Shown: positions 13,383 through 25,472, numbered from the stretch's first letter. The stretch is DNA of 64,000 nucleotides from Corydoras sp. C115 (GCA_019802505.1 JAFMOC010000031.1:2786001-2850000); one strand, 5' to 3'. Notes: generated by a model from the letters alone, not told the origin. A program made the numbers and translations.

Positions 13383-13655
13383 ATCTTTTGCTGCCACTCT
13401 TTGGAAATGGTTTTCTACAAGATTTTGGAGTGTAGCTGTGGAGTTCTTTGTGATGTCATGCATGATGTTGAATAAGACCGCATGACGCACATGCTCCGTT
13501 CTACTTGATCCTAAAGGTGTTTAGTGAGGTTGAGGTCAGTGCTCTGTGGGACCCAGTGAAGTCCTCCTACATCAAACATATCTAACACCTACCCATGCCT
13601 TTATGGACTGTGGCACAGTCAAACTGGATGAATAAAGGGCCTGTTGTCCAAAAAG
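13383..13655 (-). mobile_element. Tc1-like DNA transposon remnant (3' part of a dead transposase)
   Basis: The plus strand follows the non-coding strand of a Tc1-like element abundant in fish: GCTGCCACTCTTTGGAAATGG, AAGATTTTGGAGTGTAGCTGTGG, AAAGGTGTTTAGTGAGGTTGAGGTCAG, CTTTATGGACTGTGGCACAGTCAAACTGG and AAAGGGCC. Read on the minus strand, the stretch near 13500-13640 corresponds to the C-terminal transposase region around the final catalytic acidic residue and a diverged PQSTDLN version of the usual PQSPDLNP motif. Stops and indels break the frame. A related fragment lies at 30110-30325. Confidence 0.75.
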
Positions 13656-15267
13656 CACGTCATACTTTTTAGTAATATTTCTTTCCTGCTGTATCTTTTT
13701 TTGTTGAAAACTGAACCAAGTATACAAAAAACATGCAAATGCACTGCTGCAAACTCTGCAATAAACTATATCACTAATAAAGCTCATTTGTTCATTACAG
13801 TTTTATAATTATCTATTGCATTACTGCTATTTCTAAAGTATCAGTATTGGCATCTAGTTTTGTTTAGCTGTGCTTTTTATGACTGCCACACTGGTTTATA
13901 GAGCTTTTTGTGTTGGGAGAAGAGAGTAATCAGCTTTCCTGCCGTTCTTGACAGTTTGACACACAGGGGTCTTATATCACATAACTGAAACTCATGCATG
14001 ACAAGGTTGGTACTAATATATATGTATTATTACAATAAAAAATGTTATTGGAATATAATATGGCTTTCAGTAATAAAAGTAGATTTTGTTTAATGTATAA
14101 AAATGTTTATTGTCTAATCTTAGAAGAATATAACATACTAAGAAATCATTGTCATTTTAATTCTTATAGCTTGTTCATTTCCATGCTGCATTTCAATGAG
14201 GAAGTCTAGCAACACACTATTATGTCTCACACCATGCCTCATCCAGCTGTCCTCTGATGTCTTTAAATAATACTAGCCATAGCAAAAAGAGTGGTAAAGT
14301 TAAACAGCATGAAGCTGAACCACCTGCAACCTGATACTTTTAATCATGAGCAAGAAAATTATATTACATCCGAGGTATAAACACAGCATTTAAATGCCCT
14401 TGTAATGAGCTGTACATATTCCTTTGGCAGTGATGCATCAGTGCTGTCACTGAAATCATGCCAGTTGGAATGAAGGTAAATCAAATTGGCTCTTTGTTAA
14501 TGAAACCTTATAAACTGAATTGGCTTTGGCAGCGTGTTTAAGTCTGGCAAGTTGCAGACATGGAAGTTGCTCACATTAGGCTTCAAAACTCTAAATGTAA
14601 CCGCATTGGGTGATTTGCTATCTGTTTATGTGATCTTTCATAAGGCAAGTTGGTTTAAAGGCAGAATGCTCTTTTTACCATCTGTGTGTTTTTTCAGATG
14701 CATGGACTATTTATTATCCAGTTAAACGCTTACATGAGAATATGCAGCACTCTAGCAATGTAGTTTCACTATTAGTCAGATATTGACCAGACATTGGCCA
14801 GTCTCCTTTGAATTTTGATTTTCTGCATCAAACTACATGTCAGAAAAATGAAGTCAACTGAATTGATAGGCAGTTGTTAGCCAGTACTTGCATGTGGGGT
14901 GTTTGAAGTTCCCCCACAGAGTTCACAGTTCTTTGTCCAGAGAAGCAATCAAATGTGGCAGCTATTGATCCCACTCCAGCCCAGACACGAGACCTGCTGA
15001 ACATGTTAACAAGTTGATAAAGCTTTGTTTTAATTGTTAAAGTCTTTATGATCTCCTTAGACAAAAGAGTTGAGGGAAGGAAAAGACAACATTTAAGTAT
15101 GACTGCTTTAAACTATCAGTTTGACTGTGTTGTATGATGGTAAATATAATATTAATCAAGAACATGTGCATTTAATGTAACAAATGTTTGAATTAAAGAG
15201 AGGTGTGCTGAACATTAATTTTTTAAAACTCATTTGCAAACAGTTGCTCATACTGACCATACAAATC
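13656..15267. other. AT-rich unique intron sequence
   Basis: No exon or repeat family recognised. Open frames of 60-75 codons (14534-14725, 14840-15064) carry no recognisable domain. Confidence 0.4.
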
Positions 15268-15325
15268 TCTCACTCTTCTCTCTCTCTCTCTTACTCTCTC
15301 TTTCTTTGTTTCTGTCTTTCTATTC
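15268..15325. repeat. CT-rich low-complexity tract
   Basis: Imperfect (CT)n and TTTCT runs, including TCTCTCTCTCTCTT. It ends in CTATTCCTAGGAG, which resembles a plus-strand splice acceptor, but no coding frame or donor follows. Confidence 0.8.
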
Positions 15326-15787
15326 CTAGGAGACAGTTAATGCACCCTATACAAGCTGTCTAATGTGACACACCCCAGTCTCTTCCAAGAAAATTTCCAA
15401 GCTTTGACTGAGCTCCACAAATCAATAGCCTGTCTCTTCAAGATGACTATCAATGGCATTTCCTCCAGACAAAACACAGATGGCTCTCCAGATCACCTCT
15501 AAAGTACAAATGCTAACCTAAAAGCCCTTAAAAAAAAGACGAATTGCTTTAAATTACATGGGCAAAGCCCTAATTACTCTTTCATTATTTGTAATCTTCT
15601 TGCCCCCTTCTTCCTATTAACCTAATTATCATAATAATACAAAGAAGAAGAAAAAGTTAAAATCTCTGCAATTTTTTACCCCGTATGTCATTTATATCTT
15701 ATACAACAGCATAAAGTAAATTACAATTATATGGGCTCTATAGTAGTCAGTCACTGAAAATAAATAAATGAATAAATACATTTCTAT

Positions 15788-16002
15788 TTGGTCATTTAGC
15801 AGACACTTTTAATAAAAGCTTTTTACAAGTATCCTAACTTGATGGTAAGGGTCAGAACACTGAGCTGGCAACAATTTTTCCAGGAGCAATGAGGGTTAAG
15901 GACCTTACTCAAGAAACCACATTGGTAACTTCAGTGGATTTGGGATTTGAACCCACAACCTTCATATTGATAGCCCGACATCCTAAACACTAAGCTACCA
16001 CA
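15788..16002 (-). mobile_element. tRNA-derived SINE, nearly complete, reverse orientation
   Basis: Reverse-complement order: tail (GGTCATTTAGCAGACAC), AAGTATCCTAACTTG, GGTCAGAACAC, AGGAGCAATGAGGGTTAAGG, TCAAG..CC, then B-box (GGGATTTGAACCC) and the head ending TAAACACTAAGCTACCA. These match the plus copy at 35485-35680 in order. Substitutions in the tail and boxes suggest an old, inactive copy. Confidence 0.85.
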
Positions 16003-16860
16003 TCATAAATTAACAGAAATCGAATAAAAGGTTACTTTGCTTGTTACCACCTGACAGCTGTGTGTAATTGTGCTACAGGTTGATGGGTGAAATATTATAG
16101 CTTTTAAAACATAATGATAAACATCTGGAGGCCCAAAATGACAAAAACATGTATGATTGCATTTTTTTGGAGTGGAACTCCTTTTCCTAATGATAAAATA
16201 AGGCAATGTAATGACTGGTATAACTGACCAAGCAAATGTAATGCAGCATTTGCACAACTGCCAATTTTGTCCCTGTAAAGGGTGAACGGTCCCTCATCGT
16301 TCAGAGCACTCCATCACTAATTACTATTGTCTTTGTATTGGACAGATTTCAGCTCGGGAACTGCCATTAGTCGATGTCAAAATGTTTCCAGAGAGAAATT
16401 TGGTGAGTAATAGAGATTAGCACAGCTCTGTCTTATTAAACACTTCATTCATTAATGTTTATTGCATAAAAATAAAGCAGAAACTAATGAAAATCTGTTT
16501 TACAGACAGCACATCAGTTATGTTCTATTTGAACACCACGTTCTTTCAGGTTGTGCTTTATTGTCAGCACTTGTGCTTCCAGTAAAAACAATCAGCAATG
16601 CTCTGGCAAAATATGGGAGAGATAGTTTAGTTATATTCTCATGCATTGTCCATATGTTGCAACCTTTGGCCTTTGATGGTGTTTGAGTTCAGAGTTAAAT
16701 TCCAGTCCAAATTTGTTAGCATCATTTGGTGGATGTATATCAAGGTACAGATATGCTGTATGATGCATGGTTTTACCATCTTCATACAGAATATTTATAT
16801 GTGGTGAGATCCATGATTTGGTGGCATGTTAGAATTCACAAGGGCTGGTTAGTTAACAGA

Positions 16861-17048
16861 TGTGGTATCTAAGTGTTTAGGGTTGTTAGACTATCAATCT
16901 AATAGTTGTGGATTCAAATCCCAGGTCCACTGAAGTATGGATTCTTGAGCAAGCCCCCTTAACCCTCATTAATCCTACCATATCCATACATGCTGTATGG
17001 GTAACCCTATGTTCTGACCCTATATTTATAAGTCACATTGGATAAATC
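16861..17048 (+). mobile_element. tRNA-derived SINE copy, diverged
   Basis: It contains TTAGACTATCAATCTAA, GGATTCAAATCCCAGGTCCACTGAAG, TTCTTGAGCAAGCCCCCTTAACCCTCATT and a degenerate tail (TAAGTCACATTGGATAAA). It is the same family as 35485-35680, with a short insertion of about 25 bp after the CCTCATT block. Confidence 0.85.
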
Positions 17049-18334
17049 CTAAACAGAGAATGTGTAAGTTTGCATTGCTGGTTTGTTGTAGGCGTGTTTA
17101 TGGGTCGAGATCAATGTTTCCCTCTTGCAACCATTAATCATGTTAGTGGAAAAAACACACATGGATGCTAATAAACTAAAACTGCTTACAGTACACAACA
17201 CTAAATGTGAGTCAGAGCAAGTACTGAACGGCTGTAAATTAACTAAGAAATGGGAATTGTTTTTCATTCATTGCCCTCGAAATCGAACTAAAGTTGAAAA
17301 GTTAAAGTTTTCATTTGAACAGAGAACATCCCATAATTCTATGCATTGTTTTTTGCTGCTGCATGTTCTCAGCCTTTTGTTCTCACCAACTGTGGCATGA
17401 TGGAGTCAAGAGTTTCAAAGTCATTTACTTTCAATAAGCATAAGAATTAGAGCAGCTCCCTGCAACCTGATGGGCAAATGGTAGCGCAACCATGCAAAAA
17501 AAAGTAAATAACTACATTTAAATGAGACTGTAAGCAATTCTGTGACTGACAAAGGGAATTGAAGTTGCAGTGTGTTGGATTTAGAGAGCTCTAAAGCATA
17601 AATGGAATGCGGTGTTCACATTCACTTGTAACTTTGCATCCCTGTGCTTTTCTTACCTTTGAATGAACCTTTTATATCTATATAAGAAAAGATGTCATGT
17701 TGCTGCCCCATGTTTGTAAGGTAGCCCGGTTGTCTGTGGTTCATAGCGGCAACCTGTCAACGATGCTATCGATTTATTTAGGGGAAGTGATTGCAATTTG
17801 CAACCTACCACTAGTTGACAGTAGAACCCATTCAACAAACTATTAAGAATGATGGGATTGAATTTTATTAATCAAATAGTACTTAATACTTGGTTGTAAT
17901 AACATTATTGTGGACTTTATTAACATACATAAAGGCAAGTAAGAAATAATGTATCGTTAATAGAAATTAATAATTTAAAGTTTTTTATTTAACAGAGACC
18001 AATCCAATGCAACCAAGGGTATCTTAATCAGTATTATTCAGCCTTATTGACCAGAACCAACCTGCGTGCCAGCGTCTTGCTTTTAGTCAACATAATACAC
18101 ACCTTCTGACAAACTGTTAATTCTATTAGATTGCACATAACATTGTTTATTGGCTTATTATGAAATGTGAGGTTCAGGCAGCATTATTCTTATAGGGGTC
18201 TATGTGAGGATTTATAGTGACAGATTTTTCTGGTATTTTATTAACACAAAGATTTATTTTTGCGAAGTGCAGAATGCTTTCTACAACAGCCATAAAAAGT
18301 CATGTCAAAAATAATATATTTATGTATTTATTCA
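17049..18334. other. AT-rich unique intron sequence
   Basis: Nothing recognised apart from short homopolymers. The open frame at 17125-17400 (plus) has no domain. Confidence 0.4.
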
Positions 18335-18400
18335 GTCATTCATGCTCTAAGCCACTTATAGTAATTAGGGTTGCAGAAGTGCTGGAGCCTAGTGGTCAGT
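18335..18400 (-). repeat. V-SINE-type 3' tail fragment, reverse orientation
   Basis: CATTCATGCTCTAAGCCACTTATAGTAATTAGGGTTGCAGAAGTGCTGGAGCC follows the reverse complement of the common fish tail GGCTCCAGC..CGCAACCCTAAT..GGATAAGCGG..GAATGAATG. It is strongly diverged. Confidence 0.55.
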
Positions 18401-19165
18401 GCATAAAAGGCATGAAAAGCACATGCAAAGCACATACCAAGGGTACTAGGGCCACTCACCGTGAAAACCAAACCAAGTAGCTTTGAGTTGGTGACAACGT
18501 ATCCCATTGCACCTCAGTGCCACTGTATAATAGAAATGTTTTTTCTTGTATTACTATTATAATTTTTTAAATATTGCATGCAAATGTAGTATTTATCCAA
18601 TTGATTCCATTTAACAAGTCTGGTATTTGTCTGTCTGTCAGTGTCTGGCTGTCTGTCTCGCTTACTCTATGATGCATATGTGTTGCTATTGCATTGCCAG
18701 AGTCTCTTATTACTCTACAGGGATGATTCATTTTCATTTTTGATGCACATGGTGTAATTTCTCCTGCCCTCTTCTGCACTTAAACATATTGAGTGAGCAA
18801 AAGCAGCATGTCACAGGTGCTGTGAGCACACAAAAAAGTAAAATTCTCGCAACTCTCTGGAAATGAAAAATGAATCTGAACAGGGGTGGTTAATCATTCA
18901 GATCAGTGCAGTCCATGGCTGCATTCCAAACCACATACATACTTAATCTTATGCCAAATTATTATAGCACCAATTTGAGTGAATACGTTCCTCATCTGCA
19001 CCAACTTTATGAGGTGAACATACTTATGTAATAAATTTGGAAAATGAACCTCTAATGCACTGTATACTAACACTTAGCTGAAAAAAGTAACTACAAACTA
19101 CACCTCAGCTTCCTCGTCGAAACTAAGTTAACTTGATAAAACCATCCCTGTGCATATAACACAGT

Positions 19166-19197
19166 CACATGTCACACTCAACACATGTCACACTCAA
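19166..19197 (+). repeat. Perfect 16-bp tandem duplication
   Basis: The unit CACATGTCACACTCAA occurs twice back to back. Each copy includes the palindromic hexamer ACATGT. The duplication looks recent because it carries no mismatch. Confidence 0.95.
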
Positions 19198-19492
19198 TAG
19201 TGCTATGCTATAGTTTGCATGGTCCTGGTATAAAGCAAACACAGAGCACTTAGTACCAGCATCATTCACTAAAGTTGTAAAAGAAAGGATTCACAATTTG
19301 TTAATTCTGTTAAATCCCAAAAACAAAAAAAAAATAAACAAAAAGAAATTTGTAAGTGAAGTTTTTTTTCTTACTTTTTCTATTTGCAAGTGGAAGCTTT
19401 GCCCATTTTTACTTGTTGCAAAAGCCTACCATTTGTATTCTGTGGACTGGAAGCAAACCAATCAAGCACTCATATATATACTCATATATATA

Positions 19493-19559
<67 letters not shown>
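19493..19559. repeat. (TG)n microsatellite
   Basis: About 30 TG units with one early interruption (GCG), preceded by short TATATA runs. It generates spurious Val/Cys and Thr/His open frames on both strands. Confidence 0.98.
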
Positions 19560-19564
<5 letters not shown>

Positions 19565-20145
19565 CCTTTTGTCTTTGGCATGTGAAAATCCATTCATACA
19601 TATGCCGACACGGCAGTAAAATAATAATTAATAACAATAAAAAAATTATAGTTGAGCATTTTCATTGACCTGAGCTCATGTTCCCTTTGATACTGCTTTG
19701 ATTGTCTATGAATATGCTTTTCCAATAGATGCACAAGGCCATATAAGCAGCTATATGTATCACAATAGGATTTCTGTGCATTGCTGTCTGAGAGCTGGAA
19801 GGTCACTCTTATGCTTTATAATATTGTCCTACAAAAACTGAGATTTCTCCAGATTCCCTAAAACTTTTAACTTGTAATTTTACACATGATACATAATTAA
19901 AGCCCATGTTTTAATTTGCAATGATAATGCTCCATTTATACATTTAGACAATTCTCTAATTAGGTTTGTCACAAAACATTAAATTAAATTAATCTCCTTC
20001 GTGCACTTTTTAGAGTAAGTCAGGAGAACCCTCCTTACCTTTTCCTAGTATTATTAACATGTTAGACACATTATTTTGTTAGGTTCAAACCTTTTTTAAT
20101 TTGTGCTGAGGGCATCAAATCATTTTAACGAAATGCAATTATTGT

Positions 20146-20184
20146 TGTGTTATGTTTAAAATATGTTTGTGTTATGTTTAAAAT
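20146..20184 (+). repeat. Two copies of a 17-bp motif, period 22
   Basis: TGTGTTATGTTTAAAAT occurs at 20146 and again at 20168, separated by ATGTT. It is a small local duplication in AT-rich intron. Confidence 0.9.
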
Positions 20185-20689
20185 CAGTCACTTAAATAGG
20201 AAATAATAACAAATCACATATTCCTGCATTATCCGCATTTCAGAAAAAAAAAAGAAAAAAGGAACAGCTTGTTGATGAGACTGAATTTTGCTCTGCAAAT
20301 CACATAATATACACATAGTCCTAATATGAAGGCAGTTTACAAGAAAATGCTTCATTTAATACCCATTTAAATTATTCAGTGTATTGGTGAGTGATAATGC
20401 TGAGTAAAAGGTAATATCCCAGATATTTGGTACCTTGCAAATCTTCTTTAAGCAATATAGGACCACACTTGTGTCAACCCGGTCATATTTCAAGCAAATT
20501 AAGAAACACTGGACTAGATGTGCTGAAATCGAATGAGGAGTTGGGGACAACAGAATACGCATATCACCATGGTAACAGCTACAGGCAAATGCAATTTTAT
20601 TCATTATAAGTTTGTTTGAAGTTAAGTACAAAGGTTTGGCTACAGCTTAAAGGGATGGTTCAGAATTAAAAGTGCTAATTGTATGAGAC

Positions 20690-21760
20690 ATGCATCTCCC
20701 CCTCTGCCAGCTGTTTAGGGAACGAGAGGAAAGGTGGAGAGGAGGCAGTAGAGAGAAACAACAGAAGCCATGCTAATTCTGCCACGGCAAATCCAGGCTT
20801 TTAGCTAATCGGCCAGAGGCCATGGCACATCCGAGCACTGCACATGCATGTGTGCGTGTTTGTGTGTGTGTGTGTTTGAGAACGTTAGTGTATGCGTGGC
20901 AACCATGATAAAGCACATCGTTGGATGGGCGGAAAAAAAGTGGGCCATAAACCGAATGGGCTCCTCCCTCGTAAATAATAGCAACATAAACGTCATATGA
21001 ACTTTATTTCAAGAGCAAGCTGGCCTAATAAAGACGCCGTTTTAAAGAGGAGTGGAGAAATTCATTCTCATGAGAAGCTTATATCCCATGCTTCCCTGCA
21101 CTGGCCATTACTCAGTGTCGATCTGACGGACCAGCCTTTGCCACACCACCTCAGAGACAAGCAGTCTGGGAGGTTGGGTACTTTGTTCTCCTGTTTTGCC
21201 CTGGTTCCATCTTTCCATTTTTCCCCCTTACTCCAAGGGTCCCTATCACTCTCTCTCTTGTTTTCACTCTTTTCAAATTGAGATGACAAGATAAGCGATT
21301 GCCACTGCTCCGGCGGCCTGCTGCTCATTGATAAAACCATATCTAATCCGTCTAAGGCTTGCCACGCACTCATCTCCCAGTCTGTCAACAGAGCACAGAT
21401 CTATTTTTCCTTTTGAACCCTCAACTGTAGCGCCAAGTTTTATCAGTGAACTTTTGGGTTAAGAAAAAGTACAAAGCAGAACAGAATGGCCGACTCCCAC
21501 GTGACGTATGTGTCGCTCTTGAAGACTCGTAAGCTTCCGAGCAGCGGTGCTCAACCCCAAGAACCCTGTTTTAAATACATTAAAATGCCATCCTTTATCT
21601 GGAAGAGCCGCACAACAGCAAATAATTTGAGAAATAAAAGGGTTGCATGACGTGTTTTTCATTTTTCGAAGCCGTGCTGGATTACTTATGTTTATTCATG
21701 AGCACGTCAGTCAGGAGGCTTTCAGTCTCAAAAACGCACAGTGGGCTATAAACTAGTGCT
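20690..21760. other. Balanced-composition, repeat-poor block; candidate conserved non-coding element
   Basis: Apart from a short GT run near 20855-20876, this stretch holds no repeats and is less AT-rich than its flanks. Around 20930-21030 there are clustered words typical of homeodomain/CDX-type sites: GGCCATAAACC, TCGTAAATAATAG, CATAAACGTCAT and CTAATAAAGAC. The open frames here have no domain. An enhancer is inferred only from composition and context. Confidence 0.35.
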
Positions 21761-22184
21761 TTGACAATGCAATCAATGACACATTTCATGTACAAAGGAG
21801 TGCTCTTATTTATTTATTTAATATCTTTTTATGTTCAAATATGTGAATTAGGAATTAAAGGGGTGGTCACGGTTTCCAAAAAGAAGGATGGGTGGCATTT
21901 GCCAATTGTGTTTTTTTTATTTTATTTTGGCTTCATTTTTTATTTGTAGTTAAAGAAAAGAAAAACTATATAACATTTTTTTTCAAACAATATGAAAATG
22001 ATATAGAAAGTCTAAACTTGTTTACACACACGTGTCACCTATTGTAATTGTGGGCGCAGCAAACTTGTTATCACAATTTTAATCATTTAGTTTGTGTAAT
22101 AGTGTATTGACAGTGTATGGTACTAGTTATGTTTAGGTTATGGTTAATGGTAGAAGAATGTATGGGTAATGTTTTGGTAAGTCC

Positions 22185-22188
<4 letters not shown>

Positions 22189-22252
<64 letters not shown>
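22189..22252. repeat. (AT)n microsatellite
   Basis: About 32 uninterrupted AT units, followed by degenerate ATATAATA sequence to about 22310. It can form a cruciform and is likely length-polymorphic. Confidence 0.98.
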
Positions 22253-22256
<4 letters not shown>

Positions 22257-22702
22257 CATAATATATAATATAACAACATAATATATAACACATACTATAT
22301 TATATAAAATAATTCTTACTTTTTTTTCAAATGATTCAAAAAACACTAACATGTATGCATGACTTTAATCTGATTTGTTTTTTGGGTCTCATAGATAAAA
22401 ACACTAATGTGGCTGTACGGCAACATCATTTTTGTGTTCTTTTTATGTTCTTGAAATCCTGCTTTAGCCTCTTGATTCCTCTCTGCATTGTTTCACTGTG
22501 TGGTTGCTGCCTAATGTAGCGAGCTAAGATAAAATGAGAGCAAAGATTTTTGTATCTTGCTTAGATCCTCAAAAATCCTGTTGCATTTTTTATTTGCATA
22601 TCGACTTGATAAAGGCTGGAATTCACTTTCTTCCTCTTTCTAAATGTTTTTAAATGTCCTTATCTGTTTTTGATATGGCTGGAGTTCTTTGGATCACCTT
22701 TA

Positions 22703-22780
22703 GGCTGTAGGAGAAAAACCCACATGGAGAACATGAAAACTTGGGATTTGAACCTGGATCCCCAGCGCTAAGCCAGCCCC
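22703..22780 (-). repeat. V-SINE fragment (head and central block), reverse orientation
   Basis: CCCACATGGAGAACATGAAAACTT is the reverse complement of the V-SINE central block (AAGTTT..ATGTTCTCC..GTGGG). GGGATTTGAACCTGGATCCCCAGCGCTAAGCC follows, corresponding to the B box and head. The outer head is missing or diverged. Confidence 0.7.
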
Positions 22781-23039
22781 AGATGGTGTACTATGAACTA
22801 TTATCACAAAAATACAAATTTAGAATTTTTTTCTAAAAAGTTCTAAAAAAAACTCAAAAAGTTCCTCTGATGCAAAAGCATTCATTGTGACCAAGCAGAA
22901 AAAAACCCTCTATTCATCAAATTAGCCTAGTTTTTACATCCAGACGACTGACATTCATCTTCTGTGTTTACTGCGTACGAAGCAGTGCTGAGTCTGTACA
23001 GTTTTTCATTCTCTACAGTACAAACCTGATTATTCACTG

Positions 23040-23660
23040 GCAGCTGGGCGACATGCGGCAAAAGGTCATTATCATAGAGCTGGCTTTGGTGGGCCAACAG
23101 CTAAAGGGAATAGATGGGTGATGAGACCGTGCATGGAAACATGCAGGCTGGGAGGAACTGCAGAAATCCATTCATCCTTAGGGCGACAGGGCAGGTTCTG
23201 ACAGAGCGCTGCTGCAATGCAGAGAAGGAAGACACGCTTGCGGCCCGGTCAGGGACGCCGCTGTCTCATTTACGGCCCAGACTGAAAGAATATCTGCAGG
23301 TGTGTGTCTGGCAATTTATTCCTCCTCTGTTCTTTGTTTTATAAAAAGGCCCTGTGTCGCCTCTGACAGCTGGAGCAATGCTATGGTAATTCATCCATAT
23401 CATCGATGCGTGGGCTGGAGCAGGATGAAGAGATCTACACTGATCAGAGTCAGCCCACTGGCTTCCTTATTATGGCATGGAAGCAGTGGAGGAAATCAAA
23501 GCGCCTGCCGGTGCCCTTTGACAGTTCCACCGAATGCTTCCAGTAGCTTCACGTCAACACATTTGGCAAAGTCCATCAGCTAACTATATGAGGGAGGAGA
23601 TGGGGCCTGCTATTGCTGTGAATTTCTCCGTAGCTCACATTAATGGCTAAACAAAATATA
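23040..23660. other. Repeat-free, balanced-composition block beside the pcdh11-like exon
   Basis: Located 0.2-0.9 kb beyond the exon in the downstream intron. It has many CpGs (GGGCGACAGG, AGAGCGCTGC, CTTGCGGCCCGGTC, GACGCCGCTG) and no repeats. The open frames at 23114-23344 and 23302-23583 (plus) oppose the gene and show no domain. It could be an enhancer or a splicing-control region; neither is shown. Confidence 0.35.
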
Positions 23661-23892
23661 TGGCTTCTCTGTGGCAGTCAAAAGCTAACTAGTTCTACTG
23701 CGCCTCATTAAGCCATAACGGCTTAAGGAAATAAACACCCTCCCCCTGATCAAGCACTATTTGCTCGACATTATTAAGGCAAGCCACTCGGCATCCACTA
23801 AGCCTGGTTCTTGTGGCAGCAGCAGGGATAGGTTAAAACTCATATCAATGAGGGTGTGCATGTGTTTGATCTGATAGAATTCTGGCACTTAC

Positions 23893-24106
23893 TGGACTCT
23901 GGGTCAGAGTTGCCATCTCCCTCGGTGCGGCTGTTTGGTGATGTCTGCTCATAGTACTCGTCCTGTGGGAGGCCCAGAGGCAGCGATTGGGTCGTGCTGG
24001 TGACATTCGTACCGCCGCCCACTTCCTGCTCCACTGGTCCAGTGGTGGCACTACAGCTCTCCTGAGAGCCATCCGGAAGGTGAAAGGTGACGCGTCGCTG
24101 TGTCTG
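23893..24106 (-). CDS. pcdh11: Internal exon of a delta-1 protocadherin, cytoplasmic tail (pcdh11-like)
   Basis: Delta-1 protocadherins are single-pass cell-adhesion proteins of the neuronal membrane with seven cadherin repeats and a long cytoplasmic tail. This 214-nt exon encodes 71 residues of that tail plus the first base of the next codon (phase 0 in, phase 1 out). Seen on the minus strand: a T-rich tract ending ttag, the open frame, then A|gtaagt. The frame holds QRRVTFHLPDGSQES near residues 3-17, SLPLGLPQDEYYEQ near 41-54 and RTEGDGNSDPES at the end. From memory, human PCDH11X has QRRVTFHLPEGSQES, LPLGYPQEEYFD and RTEGDGNSDPEST in the same order; PCDH9 reads DPNS at the end, so PCDH11 fits better. 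The stretch after SQESCS is diverged and lacks the acidic SDxGLGDH motif I recall for family members. No membrane segment or cadherin repeat is encoded here. The rest of the gene lies outside the window or was not recognised. Confidence 0.88.
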
Positions 24107-24110
24107 CTAA
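24104..24110 (-). promoter_or_regulatory. Tandem NAGNAG splice acceptor of the pcdh11-like exon
   Basis: Read on the minus strand, the exon is preceded by a T-rich tract and TTAGCAG, giving two AG acceptors three bases apart. Use of the first (TAG) starts the exon at 24106 with a CAG (Gln) codon. Use of the second (CAG) starts it at 24103 and drops that Gln without shifting frame. NAGNAG acceptors are a known source of single-residue isoforms. Which is used here is not shown by the sequence. Confidence 0.6.
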
Positions 24111-25472
24111 ACACACAAAAAAAAAACACAAAATAGAGATGCAATTTTAGTTCAAATCTCTGGTTCTATAGCCATGTGCTTTTTAATCAGGGAATGTGAA
24201 ATACCCATATGAACACCCATGGTTGTCTACAAATATCATATAAACATTTCAATTGAGTGATATCTATAAATAAAAATAAAATAAGTCCATTTACGTCATA
24301 TTCTTTTTCCCAGTCAGCATGGTGACCAACCATTTACACAGTCCTGGCTGATTTATTATCTGGTGCAAGAAAATGAAAAACTCCTGATCAAAAATAAATG
24401 AAATTGTAATAACACCTGAAAACGATAATCTTGAGCAATTCGTTATCAGATGGATGTCAGGACATTGTTCATACCAAACCCGAATTAAAAAAAATCTATT
24501 GATTTTTAATTAAAAATTTACCTGAAAATGTGCAGATATCATTCCTTACCATCCATATACTTGCACTGAAGTTGAGAGAAGCCGATTAAGCACGTATTCT
24601 CTAGGGCTTTTTATATAATTATGCTACACATAGGTTCAAACTACACCCTGTATACAGTATATTTCATTACAAGTCAGAGATCCATGTAGCCCTGATAAAG
24701 AAACCCTAGACAGCAATAGGCTGTTAGTTTAGCTTGTAGCTTATCTTTAGTATTTCCCATCAGACCTGCTCATATAGGAACCTCCACAGAACACTGTAAC
24801 TGAAGAGCTTCCTATCAATTGCTGCCTAGACTTTTAATGTCAGCTTAGTGGAACACTTCTGCTGCACAGAAGAGCACCTTCTATTTAAACCTCCCATTAT
24901 AACTAACACAAAAAGACTATACATTACTTGTCAAAGAATGTTTTGTTTCTGTGTATGGATATTACATTTGAATATACATGTTACAGTTTGTTTATATACA
25001 TATATTTATATTTATCATAGGGGCATTGATGTTGGGATGTAAGGTGATGTGTGCTGTAGATGGAAACGCAAAAAAGGAGGAGAGGAAGGCCAAGGAAGAG
25101 GTTTATGGATGTGGAGGGAGAGCACGTGTAGATGAAGAAAGAATTGTACTTTATAATACCTAAATTTTAAAGTTTCTCTGCTGTGCGTATGTTTTAAATC
25201 ATTCCAATAGATGACAGAGCTGTAGTGAACTGTGGCAAACCGAAAATGGGCTGGACAGTGTTGCCTCAGCTCCCATAAAGCCCCGATTTATCCACAACAC
25301 TGAGACATTCAGCATCTTTAAGAAAAACTCAAAATGTATATCTTTCCGAAGCACTTGCCATAAAAAATGTAGAGTAAATCTAGGCATTATGCTGGAAAAA
25401 AATAATGATCAGGTTGCTTAAAGAACAGTGTAACTGGTTCCTCTTTAACTATTGATTTGTGTTGTTCTCTCA

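Larger units (their letters stand above)
1..23892 (-). other. Intron downstream of the pcdh11-like exon (partial)
   Basis: The donor gtaagt at 23892-23887 opens an intron that, read on the minus strand, runs off the start of the window. I found no further exon of the family in it. In particular I saw no match to the CTQECL...GHSD...CWMP tail motif that I recall for the last PCDH11 exon, so that exon probably lies before position 1. The content is AT-rich unique sequence, SINE and transposon remnants, microsatellites and several balanced-composition blocks listed separately. Confidence 0.65.

Noticed and set aside
15268..15340. CT-rich tract ending in CTAG as a plus-strand splice acceptor
   Set aside because: No open frame with a donor follows, and the recognised gene is on the other strand.
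19298..19668. Three overlapping plus-strand frames with long Val/Cys runs, and a minus frame with Thr/His runs
   Set aside because: They are translations of the (TG)n microsatellite at 19493-19559.
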